Of a stretch of 17,035 nucleotides of DNA, positions 7,523 through 15,077 are shown in pieces (the stretch's first letter is position 1; each line of letters opens with the position of its first letter). The DNA lies in assembly GCA_964519095.1 (NCBI GenBank), contig CAZFHV010000059.1:1-17035 (forward strand), given 5' to 3'. Source of the DNA: JAEHCY01 sp964519095. GTDB lineage: Bacteria; Pseudomonadota; Gammaproteobacteria; Chromatiales; Chromatiaceae. Below the pieces are notes generated by a model. That model ran no database searches. It saw only the letters and a program-made list of their open reading frames with translations, and was not told where the DNA came from. A program made the translations under genes and the position numbers.

Positions 7523-7989
7523 CCCCAGGTGCGATAGGGGTGCTCGGCCAGGTAGACATTGAAGTAGCGGGGGTCATCGGTAACCTCCTCCCCCAGCCAA
7601 CTGGGTCGCTCGAAGGACTCCCCCTCCTCGCTCAGCTCCACCTCCGCCATCACCAGGCCCTCGTTGTCCCCGCTGAAGCGGTCCAGGTCCCAGGTGTGGG
7701 CACCGGCGCGCACCTGATAGCGGGTCTTGGCGATGATCCCGGTGGCCCCCTCCAGATTGAGCATGGCGCGGGCGTCCTCGGCGGGGATCGGGTACTCGAA
7801 CTCGCTGCGGCTCGCCCCCTTGGAGGGGCCCTTCACCGTGAGGTAGCCCTGGGCACCCTTGAGCCGCACCCGCACCGTGAGTCCCGCCCCGGTGAGCAGG
7901 TAGCCCTGCTCGATGGGGGTCTCGGACAGCACTGATGCTCTCCAATCATCGTTTTTGACCAGGAACTTATGCTCGATTTCTAATGCCAT
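7519..7989 (-). CDS. CYTH-domain protein, probable inorganic triphosphatase
   Basis: A 156-residue CYTH (CyaB / thiamine triphosphatase) tunnel-fold protein. The defining EIEHKF lies at residues 4-9. The alternating charged strands that line the tunnel are all present: TVRVRLKG (Arg40, Arg42), YLTVKG (Lys53), SEFEYPI (Glu63, Glu65), AKTRY (Lys88, Arg90), WDLDRF (Asp101, Asp103) and AEVELS (Glu116, Glu118). Small bacterial members of this type mostly hydrolyse inorganic tripolyphosphate; a few are class IV adenylate cyclases. The ATG at 7987-7989 is 10 bases after the rlmD stop, and the gene overlaps the lipoprotein gene by four bases. Its role in this operon is not evident. Confidence 0.88.
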   Translation of the reverse strand: MALEIEHKFLVKNDDWRASVLSETPIEQGYLLTGAGLTVRVRLKGAQGYLTVKGPSKGASRSEFEYPIPAEDARAMLNLEGATGIIAKTRYQVRAGAHTWDLDRFSGDNEGLVMAEVELSEEGESFERPSWLGEEVTDDPRYFNVYLAEHPYRTWG

Positions 7990-7999
7990 TGCTTGATCG

Positions 8000-9325
8000 T
8001 CACTCCCGTCGTTCGAAGAGGGCCATGGCCTCCAGGTGGCCGGTGTGGGGGAACATGTCCATGACCCCGGCCGCCGCCAGGCGATAGCCGAGATCGTTCA
8101 CCAGCCGACCGCTGTCCCGGGCCAGGGTGGAAGGATAGCAGGACACATAGAGGAGCCGTCGCACCCCCAGGCGCGGCAGCCAGGGGAGGACCTCCCAGGC
8201 ACCACTGCGCGGAGGGTCCAGCAGGGCCAGATCGAAGGGGTCCCGCATCCAGGTCTGACCCTCCAGGGGCTGATAGAGATCCGCCACCTCGAAGCCCACG
8301 TTGCCGAGGCCGTTGCGGGCCGCGTTGGCCCGCCCCCGCTCCACCAGGCCCGGGTCCCCTTCAATGCCCATCACCCAGGCGCAACGGGTGGCCAGAGGCA
8401 GGGTGAAGTTGCCCAGGCCGCAGAAGAGGTCCAGGGCCCGCGCCTCGGGTGGCGGAGCCAGCAGCTCCAGGGCCTGCCCGACCATCAGCCGGTTCAGGCC
8501 GCTGTTCACCTGGGTGAAGTCCGAGGGGCCGAAGCCCAGCTCCAGCCCCAGGTCAGGCAGGGCATAGCTAAGCTCGGTCTCCTGGCCTGGTAGGGGCTCG
8601 ACTGTCTCAGGGCCGCCCGGCTGGAGGTAGCTGTGGAAGCCCTCCGACTCACCGAAGGCCGCCAGCCGCTCCCGGTCCTCCGCGCTAGGGGGGGCGAGAA
8701 CCCGGAACAGCAGCACACAGGGCCCATCCCCCATGGCGACCTCGATCTGGGGTACCTGATCGCGGATGCTCAGGGACCCGACCAGGGCGCCCAGGGCGGG
8801 GATTCGCTCCCCCACCTGGGGGTGGAGGATGGGGCAACCGGAGAGGTCGGTGACGAACGAGGAGCTGCGCTCGCGAAAGCCCACCAGCACCTTGCCCTTC
8901 TTGGCCACGTATTTGACCCCGAGCCGGGCCTTGCGCCGGTAGCCCCACACCTCCGCCACCAGGGGCGCTAGCCAGCGCCCCGGCCGCACCCCCCCGATGC
9001 GCTCCAGGGCATCCGCCACCACCCGCTCCTTGGCCCGCACCTGGGCCGCGGGGTCCAGGTGCTGGAGGCTGCAGCCGCCGCAGACCCCGAAGTGGGGGCA
9101 GCGGGGCTCCACCCGATCCGGCGAGGGACGGAGCACTGCCTCCACGATCCCCTCGTCGTAGCGGCGCTGCACCCGCGTATAGCGAAATCGCACCGCCTCC
9201 CCCGGCAGCGCCCCTTGGAGGAACACCGCCTTGCCGCCGAGGTGGGCCACCCCCCGCCCGTCGTGGGAGAAGGACTCCACCGCCACCTCCACAGGCTCTG
9301 TGGGCAGTCGCGAGCGTCTCACCAT
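8000..9325 (-). CDS. rlmD: 23S rRNA (uracil-1939-C5)-methyltransferase RlmD
   Basis: SAM-dependent RNA methyltransferase of 441 residues, matching RlmD length. An N-terminal TRAM domain (about 8-66) is followed by the iron-sulfur ligands in CPHFGVCGGC (Cys76, Cys82, Cys85) and SGCPIL (Cys164). The SAM-binding motif is ALDLFCGLGNFTLPLA (297-312). The later motifs are LLDPPRSGA (368-376) and SCYPSTLARD with nucleophile Cys396. Together these separate it from the TrmA and RlmC relatives, although paralogue assignment without alignment keeps slight doubt. The ATG is at 9323-9325 with a weak Shine-Dalgarno (AGGAC). It is the first gene of the minus-strand run and lies divergent from the accessory island across a 609-base gap. 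Confidence 0.93.
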   Translation of the reverse strand: MVRRSRLPTEPVEVAVESFSHDGRGVAHLGGKAVFLQGALPGEAVRFRYTRVQRRYDEGIVEAVLRPSPDRVEPRCPHFGVCGGCSLQHLDPAAQVRAKERVVADALERIGGVRPGRWLAPLVAEVWGYRRKARLGVKYVAKKGKVLVGFRERSSSFVTDLSGCPILHPQVGERIPALGALVGSLSIRDQVPQIEVAMGDGPCVLLFRVLAPPSAEDRERLAAFGESEGFHSYLQPGGPETVEPLPGQETELSYALPDLGLELGFGPSDFTQVNSGLNRLMVGQALELLAPPPEARALDLFCGLGNFTLPLATRCAWVMGIEGDPGLVERGRANAARNGLGNVGFEVADLYQPLEGQTWMRDPFDLALLDPPRSGAWEVLPWLPRLGVRRLLYVSCYPSTLARDSGRLVNDLGYRLAAAGVMDMFPHTGHLEAMALFERRE

Positions 9326-9934
9326 GGCGTCCTAGTCGTCAGCCCAGATGAAACGCACCCCTGGCTCGTCACCCCGGCAAGGAGTGCCGGGGTCCCGTGA
9401 CCAAGGAAGCGCCAACCCCCACCTCCCTGGGTCCTGGTTTTCGGCAATCCCCCGGCTCGAGTCCGGGGCAGGCTCTGCTGGAATGACGACTCGCAATGAA
9501 TCAACCTGATTGGCTACTAAACGCCTTTACCGCTATTTCAGACGCCCCCGGCCGGCGCCGGTTGGGATAGAAAAGCACGGCCGGTGCATGGGGGCCTTTC
9601 CCGCTCCTCTCCGACGGCGCGGCCGCATGATAGCCGAAGGGGGGCGTGACGTCCCCTTACCCACCCGCGCTGGAGGCGCCTGACCGGTCAGCGCGCGCGG
9701 GCTCACGCCCACACCCTGGACTTTGCTCTCGCTCCCACCCTCCGGCGTGGGAGCAAGCCCCGACGCTGCGGCGTCGACTGCATCCGCACCCACCGCCAGC
9801 GTTTGAACCCCAGCGAGGCAGCCGTGGGCCGCTACTCGCTCTCGCCCCCATGCTCCGACCTGGGAGCGAGAGCGACAGCCCCAGCCCCAGCCGGTCGGCC
9901 TGCCCCCTACCCCACCCGAGGCAAGGTGGTCCCC
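9326..9934. other. Intergenic region between the divergent rlmD and vWA genes
   Basis: I see no convincing gene here. It holds a perfect 8-bp hairpin (CCCCGGCA, loop AGGAG, TGCCGGGG) at 9372-9392. A second dyad, CCCCGG/CCGGGG, lies near 9450-9470, and both resemble decayed dispersed intergenic repeats. An AT-richer stretch at 9490-9540 could hold promoters for either side, but no good -35/-10 pair stands out. The distal part is the degenerate repeat unit described at 9728. Confidence 0.55.
9728..9873 (+). repeat. Degenerate copy of the 119-bp RAYT-left-end repeat, with a trailing hairpin
   Basis: It begins CTCGCTCCCACC and continues through TCCGGCGTGGGAGCAAGC, a GACGC/GCGTC dyad and GAGGCAGCCGTGGGCCGC. 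The distance from the first base to the GTG (9824) is 96 bases, exactly as in the copies at 13791 and 13910. A further dyad (GCTCTCGC at 9838, GCGAGAGC at 9866) follows and is a diverged start of a second unit. It lies about 60 bases upstream of the vWA gene. Confidence 0.75.
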
Positions 9935-10615
9935 ATGAGCACCGATTTCGACCGCGCCGAATTCGCCGACAACCCCGAGCCCCGCTGCCCCTGCGTCCTG
10001 CTGCTGAACACCTCGGGCTCCATGGACGGGGAGCGTATCAATGCCCTCAACGCCGGCCTGGTCACCCTCCGCGAGGAGCTCGGCAAGGACGAGCTGGCCC
10101 TGCTGCGGGTGGAAGTGGCCGTCGTCACCTTTGGCGATCACGCGGAGCGGGTCCAAGACTTCGTCACCGCCGGCCAGTTTCAGCCCCCCACCCTGGACGC
10201 CAGCGGCCAGACTCCCATGGGCGCCGCCATCGAGCTGGCCCTGGACCTTACCGAGCAGCGCAAGCGGGATTACAAGGCCAACCGCATCAGCTACTACCGC
10301 CCCTGGGTGTTCCTCATCACCGACGGGGAGCCCACCGATGGCAACCTCTGGCAACGGGCGGCCCAGCGCGTCCACGCCCTGGAGGCCGCCAAGAAGGTCG
10401 CCTTCTTCGCCGTGGGGGTTGGCGGGGCCAACATGGGGGTGCTCGGCCAGATCGCCTCGCCCAAACGACAGCCCGTCGCCCTCGATGGGCTGCGGTTCCG
10501 CGAGCTGTTCCTCTGGCTCTCAGGCAGCATGAGCACCGTCTCCCGCGCCGAGGTGGATGCGGAGGTCCCGCTGCAAAACCCCATCGGCGGTCCCGCCGGT
10601 TGGGCCAGCGCGTGA
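9935..10615 (+). CDS. TerY-like von Willebrand factor A domain protein
   Basis: A 226-residue cytoplasmic vWA protein like those in TerY-P triads (vWA, PP2C, kinase), which are described as phospho-signalling modules linked to tellurite-resistance-type stress systems. The metal-ion-dependent adhesion site is readable: VLLLNTSGSM at 21-30, Thr93 in GQTPMG, and Asp130 in FLITDGEPTD. The first motif residue, normally Asp, is Asn25, which may alter metal binding. SYYRPWVFLITDG and FFAVGVGGANM are characteristic of the TerY-like group. I chose the ATG at 9935, not an upstream frame extension, because the domain begins just after it and AAGGTGG precedes it. Its stop overlaps the phosphatase start as GTGA, giving a tightly coupled operon. 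Confidence 0.9.
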   Translation: MSTDFDRAEFADNPEPRCPCVLLLNTSGSMDGERINALNAGLVTLREELGKDELALLRVEVAVVTFGDHAERVQDFVTAGQFQPPTLDASGQTPMGAAIELALDLTEQRKRDYKANRISYYRPWVFLITDGEPTDGNLWQRAAQRVHALEAAKKVAFFAVGVGGANMGVLGQIASPKRQPVALDGLRFRELFLWLSGSMSTVSRAEVDAEVPLQNPIGGPAGWASA

Positions 10616-11367
10616 CCTGGCGCGCCTACGGGGCCTCGGTCCGGGGCACCGGCCACGTCCGTCTCGGGCTGCCCTGCCAGGACGCCCACGGCTGGCGTCC
10701 CCTGCCGGGTGGCATCGCCTGCGCCGTGGCCGACGGCCTCGGCTCCGCGCCACGGGCCGAGGAGGGGGCCCGGCGCGCCGTCGCCGCCGTGCTCGATGCC
10801 CTGACAACTAGCCTCCCCCGAGCCTGGGGGACGCCCGACCCCGCGGCCATCGAGGGGGCCGTCCGCGCCGCCTTCGCCAGCGCCCGTGCGGCCCTGGTGG
10901 AGGCGACGGGGGAGGCACCCCCGCGCGACTATGCCACTACCCTGCTGGTGGGCATCGCCACCCGTCGCTGGACCGCGGTGGGCCAGATCGGCGACGGCGC
11001 CCTGGTCGGGCGCTGGCCCGACGGGCGGCTGGAGACCCTGAGCTTACCCCAGCGCGGCGAGTACGCCAACGACACCACCCCCCTGACCGCGGAGGACGCC
11101 CTCGAGCGCCTGCGCCTGGCCGTCTGGCCCGCCCCGCTGCAGGCCCTGGCGCTCTTCAGCGACGGGCTCCAGGCGTTGGCGCTGGATCTTGCCAGCGGCG
11201 AACCCTTCGAGCCCTTCTTCGGCCCCTTCTTCGAGGCCCTGGCCGAGCCCTTCGACCCCACCACCACCGGCGAGCGCCTGGCCGCCTTCCTCGACACCCC
11301 GCGGGTGTGCGCCCGCACCGACGACGACAAGACCCTGATGGTGGCGGGGACCGCCGCCTCCCTCTGA
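10612..11367 (+). CDS. PP2C-family Ser/Thr protein phosphatase of the triad
   Basis: A 251-residue metal-dependent phosphatase (PP2C_2 type) expected to remove phosphates placed by the adjoining kinase. Metal-site motifs are in order: CQDAHGW with Asp24, AVADGLGSAPRAEEGA with Asp41-Gly42, YATTLL at 107-112, GQIGDGALVG with Asp128, LFSDGL with Asp184, and RTDDDKTLM at 236-243. No membrane segment or signal is present, so it acts in the cytoplasm. The GTG at 10612 overlaps the vWA stop by four bases, and its TGA is two bases before the kinase ATG. The long frame that extends upstream of 10612 overlaps the vWA gene and is not coding. Confidence 0.9.
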   Translation: MTWRAYGASVRGTGHVRLGLPCQDAHGWRPLPGGIACAVADGLGSAPRAEEGARRAVAAVLDALTTSLPRAWGTPDPAAIEGAVRAAFASARAALVEATGEAPPRDYATTLLVGIATRRWTAVGQIGDGALVGRWPDGRLETLSLPQRGEYANDTTPLTAEDALERLRLAVWPAPLQALALFSDGLQALALDLASGEPFEPFFGPFFEALAEPFDPTTTGERLAAFLDTPRVCARTDDDKTLMVAGTAASL

Positions 11368-11369
11368 CC

Positions 11370-13772
11370 ATGCCGCAGTTGCGCGGCAGCGATGGCCGAG
11401 ACTACCGCACCCAGGGCGAGCTGGCCCGGGGTGGGGAGGGGGCCATCCTCAGCCTGCAGGGTCGGGCGGACGTCGTCGCCAAGCTCTATTTGCCCGGACA
11501 GGCCACCCCCGCCCGCGAGGCCAAGCTGCGCGCCATGGTCGCCGACCCGCCCCGCGACGAGATGCGCGAGCGCGGCCACGCCGCCATCGCCTGGCCCCTG
11601 GTGGTGCTGCGCGCGGGGGGCCGCTTCGCCGGCTACCTGATGCAGCGCATCGACGCCGCCCGCCCCCTCATCAACGCCTACAACCCCCGCGCCAAGGACG
11701 CCCTGAATTTCGATTGGCACGGCCAGCACCAGGTGGCCGCCAACCTGTGCGCCGCCCTCAACGCCCTCCACGTGAAGGGCTACGTGGTGGGGGACCTCAA
11801 CCCGCGCAACATCCTGGTCACCGCCCAGGGCCTGGTGACCCTGGTGGATACGGACTCCTTCCAGGTGCGCGCCAACGGCACCGTCCACCGCTGCCCGGTG
11901 GGGACCCCCGAGTACACCCCCCGCGAGCTGCAGGGACAGCCCTTCGACCGGATCGACCGCGCCCCGGAGCACGACCGCTTCGGGCTCGCCGTGCTCGTCT
12001 TCCAGTTGCTCATGGGCGGCTTCCACCCCTTCACCGGGGCGCTCAAGGACCCCCGCGACTCCCTGCCCGGCAAGATCGACGAGTGGTGCATCGGCAACGG
12101 CGTCTTCCCCTGGCGCGACCACCCGCGCCTGCGCCGGCCCCCCGCCGCCCGGCCCCTGGAGGACCTGGACCCGGCCTTGGGCGAGCTGTTCCTGCGCTGC
12201 TTCGTCAGCGGCCACGGCGTCCCGGCGCTCCGCCCCAGCGCCCTGGACTGGCGCGAGGCCCTGTTGGCGAGCCAACAACGGCTGGTTCGTTGTGCCGCCG
12301 GCGCCCACTGGCGCTACCCGGGGCCCGCGCCCTGCCATGCCTGCCAGGCCCTGCCGGCCACCGCACGGGCGGCCCCAATACCCGGACCCCAGCCACCACC
12401 CCCGCCGCGTCCACAGCCGCCACTGCAACCTACCGCTCAACCCCCGCCGCCCGGTAGGCGCGGGCTTGCCCGCGCTTCTGTCTGGTGGCAACGCCACCCG
12501 CTGGCGGCGGCCTTCGGTGCCCTGGCCCTGGTGCTGGTTTTCTTTCTCAACAATCGCTCGCCCCAGCCGCCGCAGGTGCCCGCCGCTGCCTGGATCGACC
12601 AGGCCCGCGCCGCCCTCGCCCGCGGCGACACCGCGGCCGCCGAGCAGGCCCTCAAGCAGGCGGCCGGCCAGGACCCCGCCTTGGCGGCGGAGTTTGCCCG
12701 CGACCAGGCCGCCCTCTACCGCGAGCTGGCCCAGCAGGCCCGGACCCGAGGTGATGGGCCCAAGGCCGAGTTGGCGGCCGCGGAGGCCCAGCGCTGGGAG
12801 GGCGCCAGTACCGCCGGACAGGCCAAGGGCCCGACCGAAGCGGAGGCCCGCGCAATAGCAGAGGCTGAGGCCAAAGCCAAGGCCGAGGCAGAAACCAAAG
12901 CCAGGGCTGAGGCGGACGCGAGGGCCAAAGCAGAGGCAGAGATCAGGGCCAAGGTGGAGGCTGAGGCCAAAGCCAAGGCTGAGGCAGAAACCAAAGCCAG
13001 GGTCGAGGCAGAAGCCCGCGCCAACGCCGAGGCCGCCGCGCCCCTACCGGCGTCAGCCTCACCCCGTCAAGGCCCGGTCGGTACCATTCCACAGGAGATG
13101 GTCGCGATCCCCGCCGGGGAATTCCAGATGGGCTGCAGCCCCGGTGACGGACAATGCGATAGCGACGAGAAGCCGCCCCACCCGGTGAAGGTCAAGGCCT
13201 TCCGCATCGGGAAATACGAGGTCACCCAAGCCCAATGGCAGGCGGTGATGGGCGAGAACCCCGCCCGCTTCAAGGGCGAGGACCGGCCGGTGGAGCAGGT
13301 CTCCTGGAACGACATCCAAACCTTCCTCGCGCGCCTCAACGCAGCCAACCCCGGCAAGCCCTATCGGCTCCCCACCGAGGCGGAATGGGAATACGCCGCC
13401 CGCGGCGGGACCAAGACCCCTTACTGGTGGGGCAAGGACATCGGGAAAGGCAACGCCAACTGCCGTGACTGCGGCAGCCGTTGGGACGGCAAGGAGACTG
13501 CCCCGGTGGGGTCCTTTAAGCCCAACCCCTTTGGGCTCTACGACACCGCGGGCAACGTGAGGGAGTGGGTGCAAGACTGCTGGCACCCGAGCTACCAGGG
13601 CGCCCCGACCGACGGCTCGGAATGGCGCGATAATTGCCAGGGTACATCCCGGGTGGTCCGCGGCGGTTCCTGGAGCCACGTACCGGTGCGCCTCCGTTCG
13701 GCCTTCCGCCTCTGGTTCTACGCCGCCTACCGCAGCGTCAGCGTCGGGTTCCGGCTCGCCCAGGACCTTTGA
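11370..13772 (+). CDS. Transmembrane kinase-like protein fused to a periplasmic stalk and an FGE/SUMF1 domain
   Basis: 800 residues. Residues 1-300 are a TerY-P-type kinase: glycine loop ARGGEGAI (19-26), Lys38 in VVAKLY, catalytic loop VVGDLNPRNILV (Asp142, Asn147), VDTDSF in place of DFG (Asp160), and GTPEYTPREL at 178-187. Cys308, His313, Cys322 and Cys325 may bind zinc. A proline-rich linker leads to one membrane helix (about 376-394). Next come helices at 405-475, an Ala/Glu/Lys stalk (489-556) and an FGE-sulfatase domain (577-800). Topology should put the kinase inside and the FGE domain outside. The catalytic Cys pair expected near the C-terminus of true FGEs is absent, so the domain probably binds rather than oxidises. 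Residues 769-792 show the DGR-type pattern listed separately. The ATG is two bases after the phosphatase stop. Confidence 0.88.
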   Translation: MPQLRGSDGRDYRTQGELARGGEGAILSLQGRADVVAKLYLPGQATPAREAKLRAMVADPPRDEMRERGHAAIAWPLVVLRAGGRFAGYLMQRIDAARPLINAYNPRAKDALNFDWHGQHQVAANLCAALNALHVKGYVVGDLNPRNILVTAQGLVTLVDTDSFQVRANGTVHRCPVGTPEYTPRELQGQPFDRIDRAPEHDRFGLAVLVFQLLMGGFHPFTGALKDPRDSLPGKIDEWCIGNGVFPWRDHPRLRRPPAARPLEDLDPALGELFLRCFVSGHGVPALRPSALDWREALLASQQRLVRCAAGAHWRYPGPAPCHACQALPATARAAPIPGPQPPPPPRPQPPLQPTAQPPPPGRRGLARASVWWQRHPLAAAFGALALVLVFFLNNRSPQPPQVPAAAWIDQARAALARGDTAAAEQALKQAAGQDPALAAEFARDQAALYRELAQQARTRGDGPKAELAAAEAQRWEGASTAGQAKGPTEAEARAIAEAEAKAKAEAETKARAEADARAKAEAEIRAKVEAEAKAKAEAETKARVEAEARANAEAAAPLPASASPRQGPVGTIPQEMVAIPAGEFQMGCSPGDGQCDSDEKPPHPVKVKAFRIGKYEVTQAQWQAVMGENPARFKGEDRPVEQVSWNDIQTFLARLNAANPGKPYRLPTEAEWEYAARGGTKTPYWWGKDIGKGNANCRDCGSRWDGKETAPVGSFKPNPFGLYDTAGNVREWVQDCWHPSYQGAPTDGSEWRDNCQGTSRVVRGGSWSHVPVRLRSAFRLWFYAAYRSVSVGFRLAQDL
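13674..13768 (+). other. Candidate DGR variable region 1 and its invariant 3' segment
   Basis: Codons from 13674 to 13745 were aligned with 16726-16797 of the second FGE gene. Fourteen codons differ, at 21 bases, every one at codon position 1 or 2. Shared codons (CCG, CTC CGT TCG GCC, CGC, TGG, TAC CGC) are interspersed. This is what AAC-type template codons give when adenines are randomised. The following 23 bases (13746-13768) are identical in the two genes, as expected for an initiation-of-mutagenic-homing segment. The residues lie at the tip-forming C-terminal part of the C-type-lectin fold. No template repeat was found in the window. Confidence 0.75.
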
Positions 13773-13790
13773 GCTTTGGCCTTTTACCTT

Positions 13791-13909
13791 CTCGCTCCCA
13801 CGCTCCGGCGTGGGAGCAAGCCCAGACGCTCCAGGGTCTACTGCCTCCGCGGCCACCGGCGGGGTCTGAATCGAAGTGAGGCAATCGTGGGCCGCGACCG
13901 CTATTGGCT
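13791..13909 (+). repeat. 119-bp repeat unit after the kinase-FGE gene
   Basis: The unit opens with a perfect hairpin: arm GCTCCCACGC at 13794, loop TCCG, arm GCGTGGGAGC ending at 13817. A weaker AGAC/GTCT dyad follows, then AAGTGAGGCAATC, then GTG (13887) and GGCCGCGACCGCTA. The last part copies the ribosome-binding site, start codon and first codons of the RAYT gene at 14006. The hairpin starts 21 bases after the FGE stop and may also act in termination. Confidence 0.85.
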
Positions 13910-14028
13910 CTCGCTCCCACGCTCCAGCGTGGGAGCAAGCCCAGACGCTCCAGCGTCGACTGACTCCGCATCCACCGCCGGGGCCTGAATTGAAGTGAGG
14001 CAACCGTGGGCCGCGACCGCTACCGATT
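13910..14028 (+). repeat. 119-bp repeat unit forming the 5' end of the RAYT gene
   Basis: Second tandem unit, exactly 119 bases after the first. The hairpin uses loop TCCA; the second dyad is perfect (GACGC, TCCA, GCGTC at 13944-13957). Its AAGTGAGGCAACC and GTG at 14006 are the functional-looking initiation region of the RAYT frame, so the repeat and gene overlap. Confidence 0.85.
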
Positions 14029-14536
14029 CCTGGACCGCACCGCCCCCCACTTCCTCACCTGCACGGTGATCGAATAGCTGCCGCTGTTTGCCCAGCCAGC
14101 CAACGCCCAGATGCTCTTCGATGCCTTGAGCTACCTCCAGGGTCAAGGGCGCCTGACGCTCTACGGCTACGTGATCCTGGAAAACCACTGCCACCTGCTG
14201 GCAGCGGCTCCCGACCTCCCCAAGACCCTGGCCAGCTTCAAGTCCTTCACCGCGGGCCAGATCATCAAACGCCTCACAGAGCACCACTCACCGGTGCTCG
14301 ATCTGCTGGCCTTGCACAAGGCCCCGCATAAGGTGGACCGGCCCCATCAGCTCTGGCAGGAGGGCTCCCACCCCGAGCTCATCGAGGGTGAGGCGATGAT
14401 GCTCACCAAGCTCGAGTACATCCATCGCAACCCGGTGGCCCGCGGCTATGTGGACGATCCGCTGCATTGGCGCTACTCCAGTGCCCGCAACTATGCCGGG
14501 CAGGCGGGGTTGATCGAGGTGGTCACCCAGTGGTGA
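14006..14536 (+). pseudogene. REP-associated tyrosine transposase (RAYT, IS200-like) with an in-frame amber codon
   Basis: The frame from the GTG at 14006 reads MGRDRYRFLDRTAPHFLTC then TVIE, TAG (14075-14077, codon 24), and LPLFAQPANAQMLFDAL onward, 176 codons in all. Y1/HUH features: ENHCHLL with the two His at codons 61 and 63; FKSFTAGQIIKRL; HQLWQEGSHPE; and KLEYIHRNPVARGYVDDPLHWRYSSARNY split over codons 135-163, with Tyr138 a candidate nucleophile. Relatives commonly have Trp before LPLF, so TGG to TAG would explain the stop. A shorter product could begin at the ATG at 14111 but would lack the first strand. GAGG lies five to six bases before the GTG. Such enzymes mobilise REP palindromes, and both ends of this gene are embedded in repeats. 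Confidence 0.8.
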
Positions 14537-14987
14537 GGCGGGATGCCCCGGGGTTTGATGACGCTGGAGCGTCGGGACCGGCTCCCACGCCGGAGCGTGG
14601 GAGCCAGAGCAGAGAGCACCCAGTGGTGAGGTGGGATGCCCTGGGGTTTGATGACGCTGGAGCGTCGGGACTTGCTCCCACGCTGGAGCATGGGAGCGCG
14701 AGCAGAGAGCACCCAATGGTGAGGCGGGATGCCCTGGGGTTTGGTGACGCTGGAGCGTCGGGACGGGCTCCCACGCCGGAGCATGGCCGCTCCCACGCTG
14801 GAGCGTGGGAGCGAGAGCACCCAATGGTGAGGTGGGGTGTGCTGGGGTTTGGTGACGCTGGAGCGTCGGGACCTGCTCCCACGCTGGAGCGTGGGAGCGA
14901 GAGCACCCAGTGGTGAGGTGGGATGCCCTGGGGTTTTGGTGACGCTGGAGCGTCGGGACCTGCTCCCACGCTGGAGCATGGCCCTCC
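14524..14987 (+). repeat. Five-unit tandem array copying the 3' end of the RAYT gene
   Basis: Units start at 14524, 14617, 14710, 14818 and 14904 (spacing 93, 93, 108 and 86). Each opens CACCCAGTGGTGAGG or CACCCAATGGTGAGG, which contains the RAYT's final Gln/Asn-Trp codons and TGA. Then come GGGATGCCC, a GACGC-TGGA-GCGTC dyad, and the larger dyad with arms GCTCCCACGC and GCGTGGGAGC, variously decayed. The third unit is longer because it holds an extra copy of the large dyad. The first unit is the end of the gene itself. The stretch from 14537 to about 15000 contains only this array. Confidence 0.88.
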
Positions 14988-15014
14988 AGGGGCGAGGGGC
15001 ACATCCCGGCCTAT

Positions 15015-15051
15015 ACCTTGATCTATCCCTTCATCAGGCATAGGCTAAGGT
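15015..15051 (+). promoter_or_regulatory. Possible promoter and operator of the VapBC pair
   Basis: ACCTTGATCTAT at 15015 is matched by the inverted arm ATAGGCTAAGGT at 15040-15051, with 9 of 12 positions complementary and a 13-base spacer. Within it, TTGATC (15018) and TAGGCT (15041) stand 17 bases apart like a weak sigma-70 promoter. The antitoxin ATG is 26 bases further on. A dyad over the promoter fits autorepression by a dimeric AbrB-type antitoxin. Confidence 0.4.
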
Positions 15052-15077
15052 CTCTGCCAGGACGAGAGATCACCGCC

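Noticed and set aside
5705..7537. 610-codon open frame on the plus strand opposite the lipoprotein gene
   Set aside because: The translation is low-complexity, rich in Gly, Arg, Gln and His with no recognisable domain. It is a GC-driven shadow of the well-supported minus-strand genes. The same applies to the 485-codon frame at 2283-3740.
9646..10611. Upstream extension of the phosphatase frame to 573 codons
   Set aside because: The extension overlaps the vWA gene in another frame and the intergenic repeat. Its sequence is Arg/Pro-rich, and the PP2C domain starts at the GTG at 10612.
13791..13817. Hairpin after the kinase-FGE gene as a simple intrinsic terminator
   Set aside because: There is no T run after the stem, and the same hairpin occurs in units not placed after genes, so it is primarily a mobile REP-type dyad. 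A side role in RNA stability remains possible.
14524..14987. Tandem array considered as a CRISPR
   Set aside because: The unit-to-unit sequence is nearly all repeat, with no unique spacers of even length. Units contain dyads and the RAYT stop codon, and no cas gene is nearby.
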